This document shows, piece after piece, positions 10,309 through 20,976 of a DNA stretch of 64,000 nucleotides; positions within the stretch are counted from its first letter, which is position 1, and every line of letters begins with the position of its first letter. Made by a program: the position numbers and the translations under genes. The notes under the pieces were generated by a model, which had not been told where the DNA came from, did not search any database, and worked only from the letters and a program-made list of their open reading frames with translations. Source of the stretch: Amorphophallus konjac. Lineage: Eukaryota; Streptophyta; Magnoliopsida; Alismatales; Araceae. The stretch spans positions 149,920,732 to 149,984,731 of the forward strand of contig CM040117.1 of assembly GCA_022559845.1 (NCBI GenBank), given 5' to 3'.

Positions 10309-12171
10309 TCATATGCAAGGTGGTCCAGGACATCCGAATGTGTGCCATGCATGCATTTGACATAACCGGAGGTTAATGTCATGGTGGACTCCTAGACATC
10401 CTACGATGCACCAACCATGGACATGGGGTTTGGATGTGGGAAGTCCGGGAGGTTTGGGTGGTTGAGGTGGGCCGGGGAAACCAAAGTCTTCATTACCCCC
10501 AAATGACGGTTCGGACCTATTGCCATGTAAAGGTTGCCAGGCCCGGGGAGGAGGGGTGTGATAGTGGACTTCCTTAAAGAGGTGGAATGGAGGTTGTGGG
10601 CCAAAGGGCCCATGAAGAAAGGGATCGAAGGGATCAAAGAATGTGTGACCCCTCGATATGGATTCCCTCATTTCAAGGTCCCATGTGTGGAATTCTAGAA
10701 GGTGTTGATGGTCACCTTCATCCGTGAAGGGAGATGAGACGGTGGGGGTATGATGGTGGACTCTCTCGAAAAGGTGGAGTAAATATGGTGGGTCACGGGG
10801 TCCATAAGAGAATGGGTCGAAGGGATCAAAGAAGGTATGACCCCTCAGACTAGGCTTCCACAAATCACTGTCCCACATTTGGAAATCTTGGAGGTGTAAA
10901 TGATCACCTTCATTCATTGCGAGAGATGGGACGACAGTCATAGGTAGAAAGTAAGATTCCCCCCTTGGGCAAACGGGAATGAAGTCGGACTCGGCCGGCA
11001 AAGGGAGGAGTAGAAGAACCTCCGTGGTAACATGACCCACGGTGTACACGGAGGTGATGGACCCTAAGGATGGATGTGTGAAGCTACGACCTATAGGTCG
11101 GTCGAAGCGTGGGGCCAACAAATGCGTAAATGTCAACTGCCGGTCTAATCCTTTAAGAAGATCATCTAATGTATCCACATGGTGACTAGACCGGAAGGTG
11201 GTATGGAATGAGTTGACCGGCACTAATGGTAGGGTAGGGTCCATGGATGGGAGGAGAGATGGGGCCAAGCCGTTCTTGAGCCAACTAAGAAGTGGTTCGG
11301 CTATGAAAAGTGTACCCGTTAGAAACACGGGTGGCTCGGGCTTTGGCGGCTCCAAATGAGAGGGCTCCGAAATAAGATCGGAAGGTGAGTGTGATGGTAA
11401 TGGAGCTCTCATGGGTGGAGAAAGAGGATCCACTATGATGGGGAGAGGACCTCGGGATGGCACTCTAGATGACACTGGATTGGGACTACCGGTTGCTACC
11501 TCCTTAGGGTCATGCTTGGTTCTATCTCGGCTAGGAGGTAGGCAAGGGGGAAGCAGGGACTCAATATAATCACACTTCCTATCCACCTTATCCAAAATGA
11601 TTTGGAAGAGTTCGGCAATGGTGGGGTTTGGAGTAGGAGCGATGTGATGGACTCCCCCATATGAAGTCGGCCTAGTCATGGACCTAGGCTCTTCTACATG
11701 TGCGGCGCGTTGCCTCCGATTATGGCCCACTTGGGTGGATGTGATTGGGTGGGGTCGGTTGGAGGTGACCGGGCCAGGTAGGTAGACCTTCCTAAGTTCG
11801 TCCTTCATCTCATGCCACGACTCGATGGGCCTTTGCCTCCTAACCTCTCTCATGCGCTCAATGCTCTCCCATTTCCAGGCGGCTTTGTGGACAAGCCTCT
11901 CTCGGGCAAAACTAACTTGCATGGCATCGGACATAGTATAACAATCAAAGTATGTGTCCATGGCGGCTTCCCACTTGAGGTAGTCGCCTGGGTCATTGGA
12001 GCCATAAAAGTCCGAGGCTTCGGGCCTACGGAAGTGGAGGGGATGGTTGCCAAGCCCATGGGTGGACCAACGGCCATATTGCCCGGGTGATTGGGAATCC
12101 ATGGGAAATTGGGGGGGGACTATATGTTGGACATGCCGACACTTGGACACTACACTAGACCGGCTATGCAA
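10309..12171 (-). CDS. 620-aa gag-fusion protein of element B
   Basis: An intact ORF directly downstream of the PBS leader. Residues about 55-165 match the start of a Ty3/gypsy Gag (SNDPGDYLKWEAAMDTYFD, KWESIERM, IESWHEMKDELRKVYLPG). The match stops there: no zinc knuckle, protease or RT follows. The other 450 or so residues are Pro-, His-, Ser- and Phe-rich and unknown to me. They include two copies of a repeat of about 65 residues, near 415-540, each with EGDH(L/Q)HL, then RGHTFFDPFDPF, then GP, then HLF(E/K). A Pro-rich stretch and a Cys/His-containing end follow. The frame is open although the surrounding elements are full of stops. The start is the first ATG of the frame; PPQFPMDSQSPG offers an in-frame alternative. 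Likely role: a particle or packaging protein for a non-autonomous element; this is inference. Confidence 0.75.
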   Translation of the reverse strand: MHSRSSVVSKCRHVQHIVPPQFPMDSQSPGQYGRWSTHGLGNHPLHFRRPEASDFYGSNDPGDYLKWEAAMDTYFDCYTMSDAMQVSFARERLVHKAAWKWESIERMREVRRQRPIESWHEMKDELRKVYLPGPVTSNRPHPITSTQVGHNRRQRAAHVEEPRSMTRPTSYGGVHHIAPTPNPTIAELFQIILDKVDRKCDYIESLLPPCLPPSRDRTKHDPKEVATGSPNPVSSRVPSRGPLPIIVDPLSPPMRAPLPSHSPSDLISEPSHLEPPKPEPPVFLTGTLFIAEPLLSWLKNGLAPSLLPSMDPTLPLVPVNSFHTTFRSSHHVDTLDDLLKGLDRQLTFTHLLAPRFDRPIGRSFTHPSLGSITSVYTVGHVTTEVLLLLPLPAESDFIPVCPRGESYFLPMTVVPSLAMNEGDHLHLQDFQMWDSDLWKPSLRGHTFFDPFDPFSYGPRDPPYLLHLFERVHHHTPTVSSPFTDEGDHQHLLEFHTWDLEMRESISRGHTFFDPFDPFLHGPFGPQPPFHLFKEVHYHTPPPRAWQPLHGNRSEPSFGGNEDFGFPGPPQPPKPPGLPTSKPHVHGWCIVGCLGVHHDINLRLCQMHAWHTFGCPGPPCI

Positions 12172-12460
12172 GGTTGGAATGCACTAACTAATGCAAACAC
12201 CGACTAATACTCCTAAACCTAAACCAATATCCGGTACATGGCGGAGTTAATCGATCCGAAGATCACTCGCGCAAGTGTGCGGTCTTCCCGATAGGCGTAG
12301 CCTAACGTTCGGACAACACCTTTTAAGATACCGAATTATCGGGATGAAATGTAATTTTTAAAACACTCTTTTTTTATTTTTTTGAAAATGATGATCCTAG
12401 ACTTGACTTAGACCATGATGCATGCAAGACTTATGCAATGACTACCCTAGACTCAACCTG

Positions 12461-12472
12461 GCTCTGATACCA
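12461..12472 (-). other. Primer-binding site of element B (tRNA-iMet type)
   Basis: On the minus strand TGGTATCAGAGCC begins three bases inside the LTR edge at 12476. Between it and the gag ATG at 12171 lie about 290 bases of leader in which I see no other feature. Confidence 0.85.
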
Positions 12473-12475
12473 AAC

Positions 12476-14753
12476 TGATGCGGGACGGACACGGGGACCG
12501 ACTCTACGTGGTATGGACCTCGGACTCTAGACGTGGACACGACTAGCAACACATGATGGGAGAGACATTAGGCCCGACACGGAGAGCTCCCAGAGGCTAC
12601 ACGTCGCTAACAGAAGTGCAAACTCACTCGGCGTCCCATGCGAGGGAAAGCGTGGATCGTGCGCGGTTAAGGAACCGGCAGAGTTCAAGGTAGTCAAACT
12701 CACTTCCGGACTCGGATCGAGTCACGGGACGGGTCACTCTCACTCTCACAGCGGTGACATGGACACACGGGCTAGTACCTACACTCTCGGCCGCGGCAAA
12801 AGACCATATACTAGCTAAGCAAATGAACGCCAAGAGGTTCGGACCATTACCTCCACGCACCCGGCGTGGCGAAGACAACCCCGGCCAATCACGGACTCCC
12901 GGTTAACACAATTTTATAGAAATACAATAATTTGACCCACTCCACGCAGGGAGGTAAAAGGTCACATGTGGGGCCCGGGAATCATGCAAATTGGGTTGAC
13001 GGGCAGCATCTTGATGTCGCCCGACGGTGCCGAACTCCGCATTTTCGTGCTTTCCGAACAGCGGGTTCTGCGGGCCCGTGGGGCCCACGGGTGGCGCTGG
13101 CCTCCGGATCTGCAGGAGTGGGTCCCACTGTGGTGGGGACCCCTGGTGGCTCGCCTCCACAGAAGGCGGTCGGTCGGGAACACCGACCGATGGCCGAACA
13201 ACTCCGATCTCCAAGCTTTTGGAATGCTGCCCACGGATTTTTAGTTGCTGTTTTCAGGCGCGCGCTCCGGCGAAAACGGCCGCTGCGATCAATCCCGACG
13301 TCGGATCGGGACGCATGAGCTATCGTTGGAAAGCTCTCTTCAAATTCTTCAATATAGACCCATAGAGATCTGCTGGATCTGGTCGGATCAGAACTTTAAT
13401 GAATTTACAAGCCCCTGTTGTACAGTAACCGAAACCTCAGATTTACAGGGTACTTGTCTGAGAACCACCGTTGACCGCCTAGTGAACCTCTGATTCAGAT
13501 CTTGAGCTCTTCTTAAAAGTTGTAGGAAATCAAACCACCACACAGGGACAATTTTTGGAATTGGATTTGGAGGTGGTGGCGATTTGATATGATTTGTGGA
13601 GTGACTGGTGGTCGGATCTGGGAACAGGTGGATAGAACTATAGCTGGGACTGAGAACGATTTTTAGAAAATATGCAATGGACGAACAAAAAATTGATAAA
13701 AATTGTGAATGAATGTGTGGATGCAAGGAACACTCAATAAAATTGGACGAACCAAAGAAAATCAAAAAGTGGACCTAAGACTTGAAACTCCTGGCGGATG
13801 GGAACCTGGATAGAACTTTGGTAGAACTGGAATGAAAGAGGGAACAAAAATCAAAAATTATGAAACGGGATCTGAATGACAAAACAATTTTTTTAGGACA
13901 TCCTTGACACCTATGGAACCTCCAGTAAAATTCCCAGGTCGATCAGAGCTCTTGGCTGAGTTGGGAATTTCGTGGAAGTTGCTGTGGTACTGCGCGGGCA
14001 GAACTCCGATGAAGACGGTGGCGGTGCGGTGGCGGCTCGTGGCGGCGGCGGCGGCGACCGGAACTGATAGGGTGGAGTCTCACCACCAGAAGGAAGCCTT
14101 CACAGCTTCAAGGGGAGAGGGAGGGGCGGCCTAAGCCTTGCTCAAGGGATTTTCTTCCAATTCAAATGCATTAATTCAAGAAAATGGGAAAATACAAGCA
14201 TATATATAGGTCATATGTCTAATCAACCCTCAACCGTTGGATCTAGGGGTGTGAGATGGAGGGCTGGGATAGCATGTGACCATCCACACAAATTAAAATA
14301 AAAAAATACAAGGAAGGGGGGGCCCTATTGACTTTGGTGGCAAGGGGGGACAAGTTTGGTAGCCACCTTGGACTTTGAAGTCCACTTGTCTCCCATGTGC
14401 CTTTTACCATTCAAACTTCTAGATGCGTCCATTTGACATGTTGACTGACCCCACATGGGGCCCATGGGCTGAGGTGGATCAATGGGAGGGGCCCTGGGGG
14501 TCCCGTGGGGCCCGGGGGTCCCACTTTGCAAATAAGCCCCTCGAACTATCTAAATTACACACTGATGAAAGAAAATAAAATACATTACACACAAATAAAA
14601 ATCCCCAAAAATATGATAAATGCTATGACTCAGTGGGGAACCTCCAGACTGTCTCCGAGCCATAGGGATGCTGAGGTGGCTCGAGTCGTGCTCCTCGTGC
14701 GGTACTGGTGGCTCGCCGGCTCGTGTCTCGCATGCGCTCGGGTGTCCGCACCA
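12476..14753 (-). repeat. 5' LTR of element B
   Basis: Matches 7303-9581 with about 40 substitutions and a few one- or two-base indels counted by eye. It ends at CACCA (14753) and is followed by AATTC. Confidence 0.9.
14199..14211 (-). promoter_or_regulatory. TATA box in 5' LTR of element B
   Basis: On the minus strand CCTATATATATGC is the only clear TATA-like site in this half of the LTR. Transcription would start about 30 bases further left and run through the leader to the gag-fusion ORF. Confidence 0.5.
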
Positions 14754-15770
14754 AATTCTCTTGGCATGTGACTCGCCCCCCCTATCATCCCCATCCTCTT
14801 CTTATCTAGTTCTGGGAATTTTATCAGTGAAGCTTCTACGAGTCAGGAAGAAGCGGCTGCTGGTTTCGCCTGAATCGGAGCTCTGGATCGCCAGCAACAA
14901 TTCAGGTAGTGAAGTCGCGCAAGTCTGCCCGAGCCTGCTGTCAAGATCCTCAACTTCCTGATTCCAAATTTATATGGATATACTCCCAAGGTCTTTCGAT
15001 CTGTGATTCCGAGTGGTCATAGGATTTTCTATCCTCTTCGCGTTGACGCTAAGCTCATGTCGTTCTGAGGTTTGTGCTGGTCGTGGCGAGAATTTTCGTG
15101 GGACTGCGCCGACCACCCTATGCAGATCCGACCCAGAGGTAGAGGCAACTTGCAGAAGCTGCCCCGTCTCCTTCCCCTCAGATATGTGCAAGCCCTTTGG
15201 TCTGAGTCTTCCTCTGGACGTCGCCGATGATCTCCAACAAGAAGCAATCCATTCCCACACCGAAGCGATTTTTCCCATAATTTTTAGCTTTCCTATGCAT
15301 TTCTGTGTGAGCAGAACCTGAGGCTGAGTACAGTTGCTGCGACGCCCAGATCTGATCAGATCTGATCGTGCCGTTCGAACCAGGCATTCTTCCTCCTATC
15401 GCCAACATTCTCCAACAAACGGCACCCTGATCGGACATCGGATCTTGGCGTACCGGGCCCTGCAAGTCTACTGCGCCGGGTGACCTGCGCGGGCAGAACC
15501 TAGTCGGCTTCCAATCAGCTCACCCAATCGACCCCGACTCGCCTCCCTCATCTCCTGCGAGTGCAGCCTGTCAACCCTAATTCCAGCAGCCCCGAAAGTG
15601 TGATTGTAGCCCTTTACCTCCCTGTGTGGAGTGGGCATCGGTTCTAAAATTGTTTAGTTAACAATTTTGTGTATCGGTGTTGTTCGGATTCGCCCGGGAT
15701 TTCTTCCCCACGGGCTAGTCGTGGAGGTACGAACCTCGTTCCACACTCACATTGCTGATTTAGTATATTG
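14754..15770 (+). mobile_element. 3' LTR of element P, second part
   Basis: It starts with the right-hand AATTC duplication (14754-14758). Similarity to the end region of B's LTR confirms that this is the other half of P's 3' LTR: TTTACCTCCCTGTGTGGAGTG near 15612-15632, then AACAATTTTGTG, GTGGAGGTAC.GAACCTC and TTAGTATAT. It is cut off at 15770 by a copia-type LTR, so the last 300-400 bases of P's LTR are not in the window. No coding sequence. Confidence 0.7.
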
Positions 15771-16599
15771 TGTTGTGCCCCTGTGGTTTTGATGATAGCA
15801 AACACTATGAGTCATTAGATGTCTGCATGAAATAAGTGATTGATTGATATTGATAAATTGTGTATTTTACATATCCACTGTTCTATCTGATTACATGTTA
15901 GGCATCTCGGTATAGTTTGTTGGCTGCACTTTAGCTCATAAACATTGTAGGGATCAAGGTCCGTGTAGACCTCATCAATGTGCATTTCAAGGTCAATGCA
16001 CTCACTTACGTTCAGCACATTATGTTGATGTATACTCTTGGTTCAGCAGGCTAAGTCAGTGCTCTTCGGTGTTTAAGTCTATGTAGGGTCATGGGTCTAA
16101 GGTCAAAGTTCATGCACATCTTAGTTTGACTGCACAGCAAAGTCAGTGCATGTCACTGTTCATGAGCATTTAGTTCTGTACATTCAAGTTCGTGCACTCT
16201 GCCTTGGCAGATGTAAGTAGTCACACTCCGTGTCTCGGTGCAAGTTTTGCACTTCACATAACAAGCGCTGCATCGGTGCATCTTTTCTCCAAGGCACATA
16301 CTTGTTCTGCCTCGGTGCAAGTCTTTGATGGAAAGCGAAGCAAAGTCAGTGCAATGATCTATTAAGGCACACGGTCGGTGCAACTTTTGATATCAGAGGA
16401 GATATGGTCGGTGCAACCCTTCTCTTGTCAGCAAACACACTCGGTGCAACATTCAACTTCAAAGGATGTGGTCGGTACAACCTTTATTCTGTCAGCAAAC
16501 AAAATCGGTGCAAGCTTCATACGCACAAGATCTGTGTGAGGTCCAAGTCAGTGCATATAGCAGCTCGTGTGAAACAAGGTCTGAGCATACAGGACAAAG
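15771..16599 (+). mobile_element. Copia-type LTR fragment (SIRE-like start)
   Basis: The start, TGTTGTGCCCCTGTGGTTTT then GATGATAGCAAACA, is typical of SIRE-type Ty1/copia LTRs. The rest holds many copies of a short motif, CGGTGCAA or CAGTGCAT, 30-60 bases apart. The end is cut by the next element at 16600, so neither a second LTR nor coding sequence is visible. Confidence 0.55.
16120..16560 (+). repeat. Degenerate repeats with core TCGGTGCAA
   Basis: At least twelve occurrences of (C/T)(G/A)GTGCA(A/T/C), for example near 16237, 16273, 16313, 16374, 16408, 16440 and 16505. They are spaced irregularly in diverged units of about 35-60 bases. Confidence 0.55.
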
Positions 16600-17100
16600 T
16601 GTAGTGCCCCAAAATTTATATATAATAATTTTTGGATTATTTAAGGAATTTTCTGAGATTTATAAGGGCTAAATAAATTAATAAATGGATTATTGAATTA
16701 ATAAATGGGTTATAAGGCCCAATAGTATTAAATAATTAGCCTAGCCTATTTAATTTAATTTAAGACCCAAATGGTTAAAAGACCAAGCCCATTAAGATAG
16801 GCCCATAATCTAGAAGGTTATTTAGTCTATTAACGGATTTTAAAGGATAATTTTCCCTTATTTAAATAATTGTAAGCATAAACAATAAAAGAGTTTGAAT
16901 TAGGTGGAATTCTGCACACGCTGGATGTAGCGATCTATCGTGCGACCGCCACATGACTGTAACGCACCTAGACACGACCGTTACACCCTGTTGACTCCGT
17001 AAGTTGAAGAACTTGCAAAAGGATTGGAACTTTGGGATTCTCTTGGCTAGAGACCAATTTGGGAAGACTTATAACATTGCTAAGGACTCTTAGAGATTAG
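16600..17100 (+). mobile_element. Tekay-like LTR fragment (5' end only)
   Basis: Starts TGTAGTGCCCCAAAATTTAT and continues with AT-rich sequence (AATAATTTTTGGATTATT, GGGCTAAATAAATTAATAAATGG) of the same style as the start of element A's LTR. After 500 bases it is interrupted by the LTR edge of element O at 17101. Confidence 0.55.
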
Positions 17101-17267
17101 TGTGAGCGACGTCACGCGGTTCGTGGAGTGAAGAAGACGCGAAGCGCGCGGGCTCCTTTTGTTTGCTGCAACACAGAAATAAGAGAAAAGAGAAGGGGCC
17201 ACCACGGGAGATTGCTCCGGCGGGGCGAGCGGGACAAATGCAATATAGCAAGATATGGGGGTTAAAC

Positions 17268-17845
17268 AGCCATAGCGGGAAGTGACTCGCCGCGGCCTCG
17301 GGGGGACAAGAATGGTGCAGAAATCAAATAGCAAGAATTGAAACGGCCATTGCGGGAAGTGACTCACCGCGGCCTCGAGAGTATAGCAGATATAGCAGCA
17401 ATTCAAGATATACAAGAGAAAGGACAGAATTCAAACAGCCATTGCGGGAAGTGACTCGCCGTGGCCTCGAGGATATGAGCAGATAAGAATATAACAAAAT
17501 ATAAAGAGAATATAAGAACAGGAATTTAAACGGCCATTGGGGAAGTGACTCGCCGCGGCCTCGAGAATATGAGTAGATAAGAATATAACAGAATATAAAG
17601 AGAATATAAGAACGGGAATTTAAACGGCCATTGGGGAAGTGACTCGCCGCGGCCTCGAGAATATGAGCAGATAAGAATATAATAGAATATAAAGAGAATA
17701 TAAGAACGAAAATTTAAACGGCCATTGAGGAAGTGACTCGCCGCGGCCTCGAGAGTATAGCAGGTATAAGAGCAACATAAAGTATGAAGATAGAAATTTA
17801 AATGGCCATTGCGGGATATGACTCGCCGCGGCCTCGAGATTATGA
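17268..17845. repeat. Tandem repeats, 75-95 bp, in LTR of O
   Basis: About seven units, each containing GGCCATTGCGGGAAGTGACT then CGCCGCGGCCTCGAG (starts near 17268, 17343, 17436, 17530, 17625, 17720 and 17808). AT-rich linkers with ATAAGAATATAACA separate them. The conserved block is constant while linker length varies. Confidence 0.8.
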
Positions 17846-18469
17846 TGTGATCGCCAGGGGTCGAGGACCCCAAAATGAAAGAGTGATCGCGCCTACCTCT
17901 CTAGCAGGAAGTGGCGGGTTGCTTCTTCCTCCCCTTTCGGCCGGCCAATGGAGAGGGCTTTCTTCAGTTACCCTTGTAAAATAACAGACAGTAAATAGAC
18001 GGAATTAGAAAACGGTAGTGTAGTATCAATCTCTTGCAATAAAAAGTAATGAAATCATGACAAGACACACACTTGGTTGGTGTTATTTTTAAACCCCTCT
18101 CGGACACGAGTAGGAGGAAAATGCTATGATGAATGGAATGATGCAAATGTATATCGACGAAGATTCCCTTAGGAAGGGAGATGGAGAATACGAGATGATG
18201 AATGTAAAAGAACTAAGAAGAAAATGGGAGAGAGTTGGCTTATTGAATGTGCCGATGGTGGGATCCGGCGGAGCTTCGGCAGCATAGGGACGACGTGGAA
18301 GCGCGGTGGATGAAGATGACCTTCCTCTCGCGAGCGTGGGAACCCGAGAAGCCGGCAGAACCTCCCCCTACAAAAGACCCATGGGTTAGAAATGACTCCA
18401 GCAGCCTCTGGGATCCGGCAGCCTATCAGACCTCTTAGAAGCTCCCTCAGAACTGAGGGGGTGGGCCTC

Positions 18470-18477
18470 TATTTATA
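18470..18477 (-). promoter_or_regulatory. TATA box of the LTR promoter of O
   Basis: On the minus strand CCCTATAAATAGAGGCCC is a strong plant TATA box. The palindrome array lies directly upstream in that direction. Transcription would start near 18440 and run left through the repeats. Confidence 0.7.
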
Positions 18478-18490
18478 GGGCTCCGGAGGG

Positions 18491-19000
18491 TGGAGGCGTC
18501 CAGGATCCTGGACACCTCCATCACGGTTGAAGTAATATTTTATTCTATTTTTATTTATTTCTTTCGAATATTTTCATGGAGGCATCCAGGGTCCCGGACG
18601 TCTCAATAAGGTCCACCGAACTCCACCGAAAGCCGCACGCGGTTTGGCACAACGCGTGGTTTTGTGTGCGGCGTCTCGTGATTCAGAAATGGGCGCATCC
18701 AGTTGTCTGGACGCTTCCACAATTGGCTTTTTTCACACACGACAAACCGTCGGACGGTGGACGGGCCCGGTGGGCAAGTTGATGGAGGCGTCCAGAGTCC
18801 TGGACGCCTCCAAAATATATTTTTTTATTTTTTTTTATTTTTATGCCAAAGCTGGCATTTTTGTATTTTTTATATTTGTTTTCATGGAGGCGTCCAGGGG
18901 CATGGACGCCTCCATAAATATATATATATATATTTTTTGTATTTTTTGTCTTAAAAATAAATTAAAGTAATGGAGGCGTCCAGGAGACTGGACGCCTCCA
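18491..19000. repeat. Six palindromes GGAGGCGTCCAGG..CTGGACGCCTCC upstream of LTR promoter of O
   Basis: Copies at 18491-18520, 18576-18606, 18690-18719, 18783-18812, 18885-18914 and 18971-19000. Each is an imperfect 28-30 base palindrome with arms TGGAGGCGTCCAG and CTGGACGCCTCCA and a variable centre. Unrelated AT-rich or mixed sequence of about 60-80 bases separates them. The same motif recurs at 47601-48517. Confidence 0.85.
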
Positions 19001-19258
19001 TTAAGACCCCCCGGGTCGGCTGAAAAGGTGTCGGCAGCTCCCCGGCAGGCACCCTTCCTGGTTCCGGAATTTTTGGCGTGTCTGAACGGTGTTGATGCCG
19101 TGCGAATGCTGCAACGAGACGGTTCCGGATGCCGAAAAGGGCAGAAGAAGTCTCAAGAAAAGGAAGCACTCGAGCGATTCAAAATGTGTAAGCCGTCGCG
19201 GGGTGTCGTATAGTAATATGAGACTTTCTCAGGAGACGTCAGGAATGGCGTGTCTACA

Positions 19259-20111
19259 GCTGCCCCGCCTTGGCATCTGCTTTCCAAGGGAGCGACACGT
19301 AGTGGAATGGTATCGAAGTGGAGTGAAATGAAGTGGGAGCGGACTGATAAGTTGATGCCAAGGTGTGATGAGACACGCTTTTGACGTTACTGTTTGGAAT
19401 CTTTCCTGAAGTTTCAATGAGGTGACCTTGAAGAAGGTCTTTCAAATATTGACGATTGCTTGGATGGAGATCAAATAAGGGAGGGTGAGATGTGTGCTCA
19501 GGCACGAAAAATAAAGGAGACCAACTTCTCGGTGTGGAAGTACCTGGGTCATAAACCCGCAGGTTTCACCTTTGGTGAGCGGTTACCAGCCAATGTGGAA
19601 GTGCTGCAGCCAAGGTGGGTCAAACAAGGTAAAAAAGTAAAGAAATATCTGAGAGTCTGTCCAAACAAGGGTCTCCTTTGGAAGAGCAGCGTAGGGCCGT
19701 TTCAAGGAAACTCAGTATTTCATTCGGAGTGGAGTATTTCATATTTGTAGGAATCGAAACACAACGGCTTTCACAATCGAATCACTTGGATGATCTTCCG
19801 CAATAAATTCAAAGTCCCATATGAATGCATGCTGGGTTTAAATAAAAATTTAAAACAAACTAAAATAAAAAATAGCCAAGGATAATATTGTCAACTTGTT
19901 AAGAATGGGTCAGGATACCGATCCGGTGAGCCGACACTGGGCTGGGGCCCGTTTATCCGCGCACCAACTCACTGAATGGAACCGTCGTCCCCATGCTATC
20001 ACAAGTTAACTGCCTATCCGTACAACCCAAATTCTTCCGGGATCATCACTATTTTTGTTGAAGGGGAACTCAAATCCCAGATTCGTTAAGGTCGCGAGAT
20101 CCTTGACATGT
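19259..20111 (-). other. 3' untranslated spacer of O, left of insertion I
   Basis: Next to the LTR, AAGGCGGGGCAGC (minus strand, 19259-19271) is the likely polypurine tract. The rest continues at 45663 on the other side of element I. An open frame at 19460-19750 on the plus strand (96 codons) resembles nothing I know. Otherwise I see no feature. Confidence 0.5.
20107..20111. other. Target-site duplication of element I, left (CATGT)
   Basis: CATGT precedes the LTR start TGTTGGTACTC at 20112 and recurs at 45658-45662 after the other LTR. Confidence 0.9.
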
Positions 20112-20794
20112 TGTTGGTACTCAAAATATGATCCTTCGGCAACCAAGCTGCGAAGACGAATGATACGGCCCACTGAAGCACAGAAGCCAATGAAGACCAC
20201 CCTATCAAAGACCCCTTCAAGCTGACGGGGCCCCAAGTCACCTTGAAATGAGCACCGAGGATTTTACCTCAAGCGAATCGAAATGAACCTACAACCAACC
20301 GGCAGCGCGATCAAGCCTGCCCAATGATCCGGCATCGACCTCGTCATGCCGCTACCCCACATCCGTCGCCCGACCAAGAACGACGGTCTACCCAATGGCT
20401 CTCCTAAGGAGGAAAAATGTCCTCGGCCGTCCACAACAAGGGGCCGAGGGCTCTGTCAGCAGAGGGTCCCCATCACCCGACATGGGTTCGGCTTTTCGTC
20501 ATAATGGGCCCTTTAGTGGTCAATTGATCGCCGTTCAAGGCGGAATTATCCAGGATGTGACACCATCCTGCAAAGAAGCTTCGAGCACGAATCCGTCTCA
20601 ACCAGGAGCACAAATCGCAGTGTCGAAGGCCGTACCACCAGGACCTCCGTGTGCTCAGACCAGACACACGCGAAAGTCTGATCAAGGCCGTTCATCGTGT
20701 CGAGAGCTTCCTCGACTCCACGTCAAGGTTTTTCAAGGACCAGGGCGAGAGGAATAGTCAACGGGAGCTTCCGGAATCATCTCCGGACCCACCG

Positions 20795-20956
20795 GACCGG
20801 CGCGCCGAGTAAACGAGTTAAAATGGCGCCGTCAAACCGGCACCGTCTAACCGGCGCGCCAATTACAATGGGGGAGGCGTTCCCCGGCGCTGTCAAACCG
20901 GCGCGCAAAAATGATGGGGAGGTGTTCCCGGCGCCACCAAATCCCGGCGCCGAATT
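20795..20956. repeat. GGCGCGCC/GGCGCC motif cluster upstream of LTR TATA box, element I
   Basis: At least six GC-rich palindromic cores within 160 bases (GGCGCGCC at about 20799 and 20854; GGCGCC or near variants at 20824, 20930 and 20946), several next to GTCAAACC or TTAAAA. The TATA box follows at 20968. Confidence 0.7.
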
Positions 20957-20967
20957 AACAAAAGGGC

Positions 20968-20976
20968 TATATATAG
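20968..20976 (+). promoter_or_regulatory. TATA box in 5' LTR of element I
   Basis: GGGCTATATATAGCC, the usual form of a plant LTR promoter; it recurs at 42890-42898 in the right LTR. Transcription should start about 30 bases downstream. Confidence 0.75.

Larger units (their letters stand above)
7303..14753 (-). mobile_element. Element B: complete non-autonomous chromovirus
   Basis: A 7.45 kb element with two LTRs of about 2.28 kb (7303-9581 and 12476-14753), TG/CA ends, a perfect 5-base target duplication, a PBS and a PPT. Order in its own direction: 5' LTR, PBS, gag-fusion ORF, integrase C-terminus/chromodomain, 3' LTR. Protease, RT, RNase H and the integrase core are absent, so it must use another element's enzymes. 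By eye the two LTRs differ at about 40 positions (near 1.8 percent), so the insertion is fairly recent. It sits in the 3' LTR of its relative P. Confidence 0.9.
17101..19258 (-). mobile_element. 3' LTR of element O (Tat/Ogre-like)
   Basis: In element orientation the LTR starts TGTAGACACGCC at 19258 and ends CGTCGCTCACA at 17101 (2.16 kb). TGTAGACAC starts and a G-rich tract before them are usual in Ogre-type elements. It holds palindromes at 18491-19000, a TATA box at 18470-18477 and tandem repeats at 17268-17845 in the transcribed part. The 5' LTR lies beyond the right edge, so the boundaries are inferred from end motifs and from the break in the neighbouring LTR fragment, not from a pair. 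ORFs here (for example 17526-17873) arise from the repeats. Confidence 0.65.

Noticed and set aside
18470..18477. Host promoter with TATAAATA
   Set aside because: It lies within an LTR with TG/CA ends, in the orientation of element O; a host promoter is not needed.
19460..19750. 96-codon plus-strand ORF
   Set aside because: No family, short, and in a spacer next to the LTR of O; not enough to call a gene.
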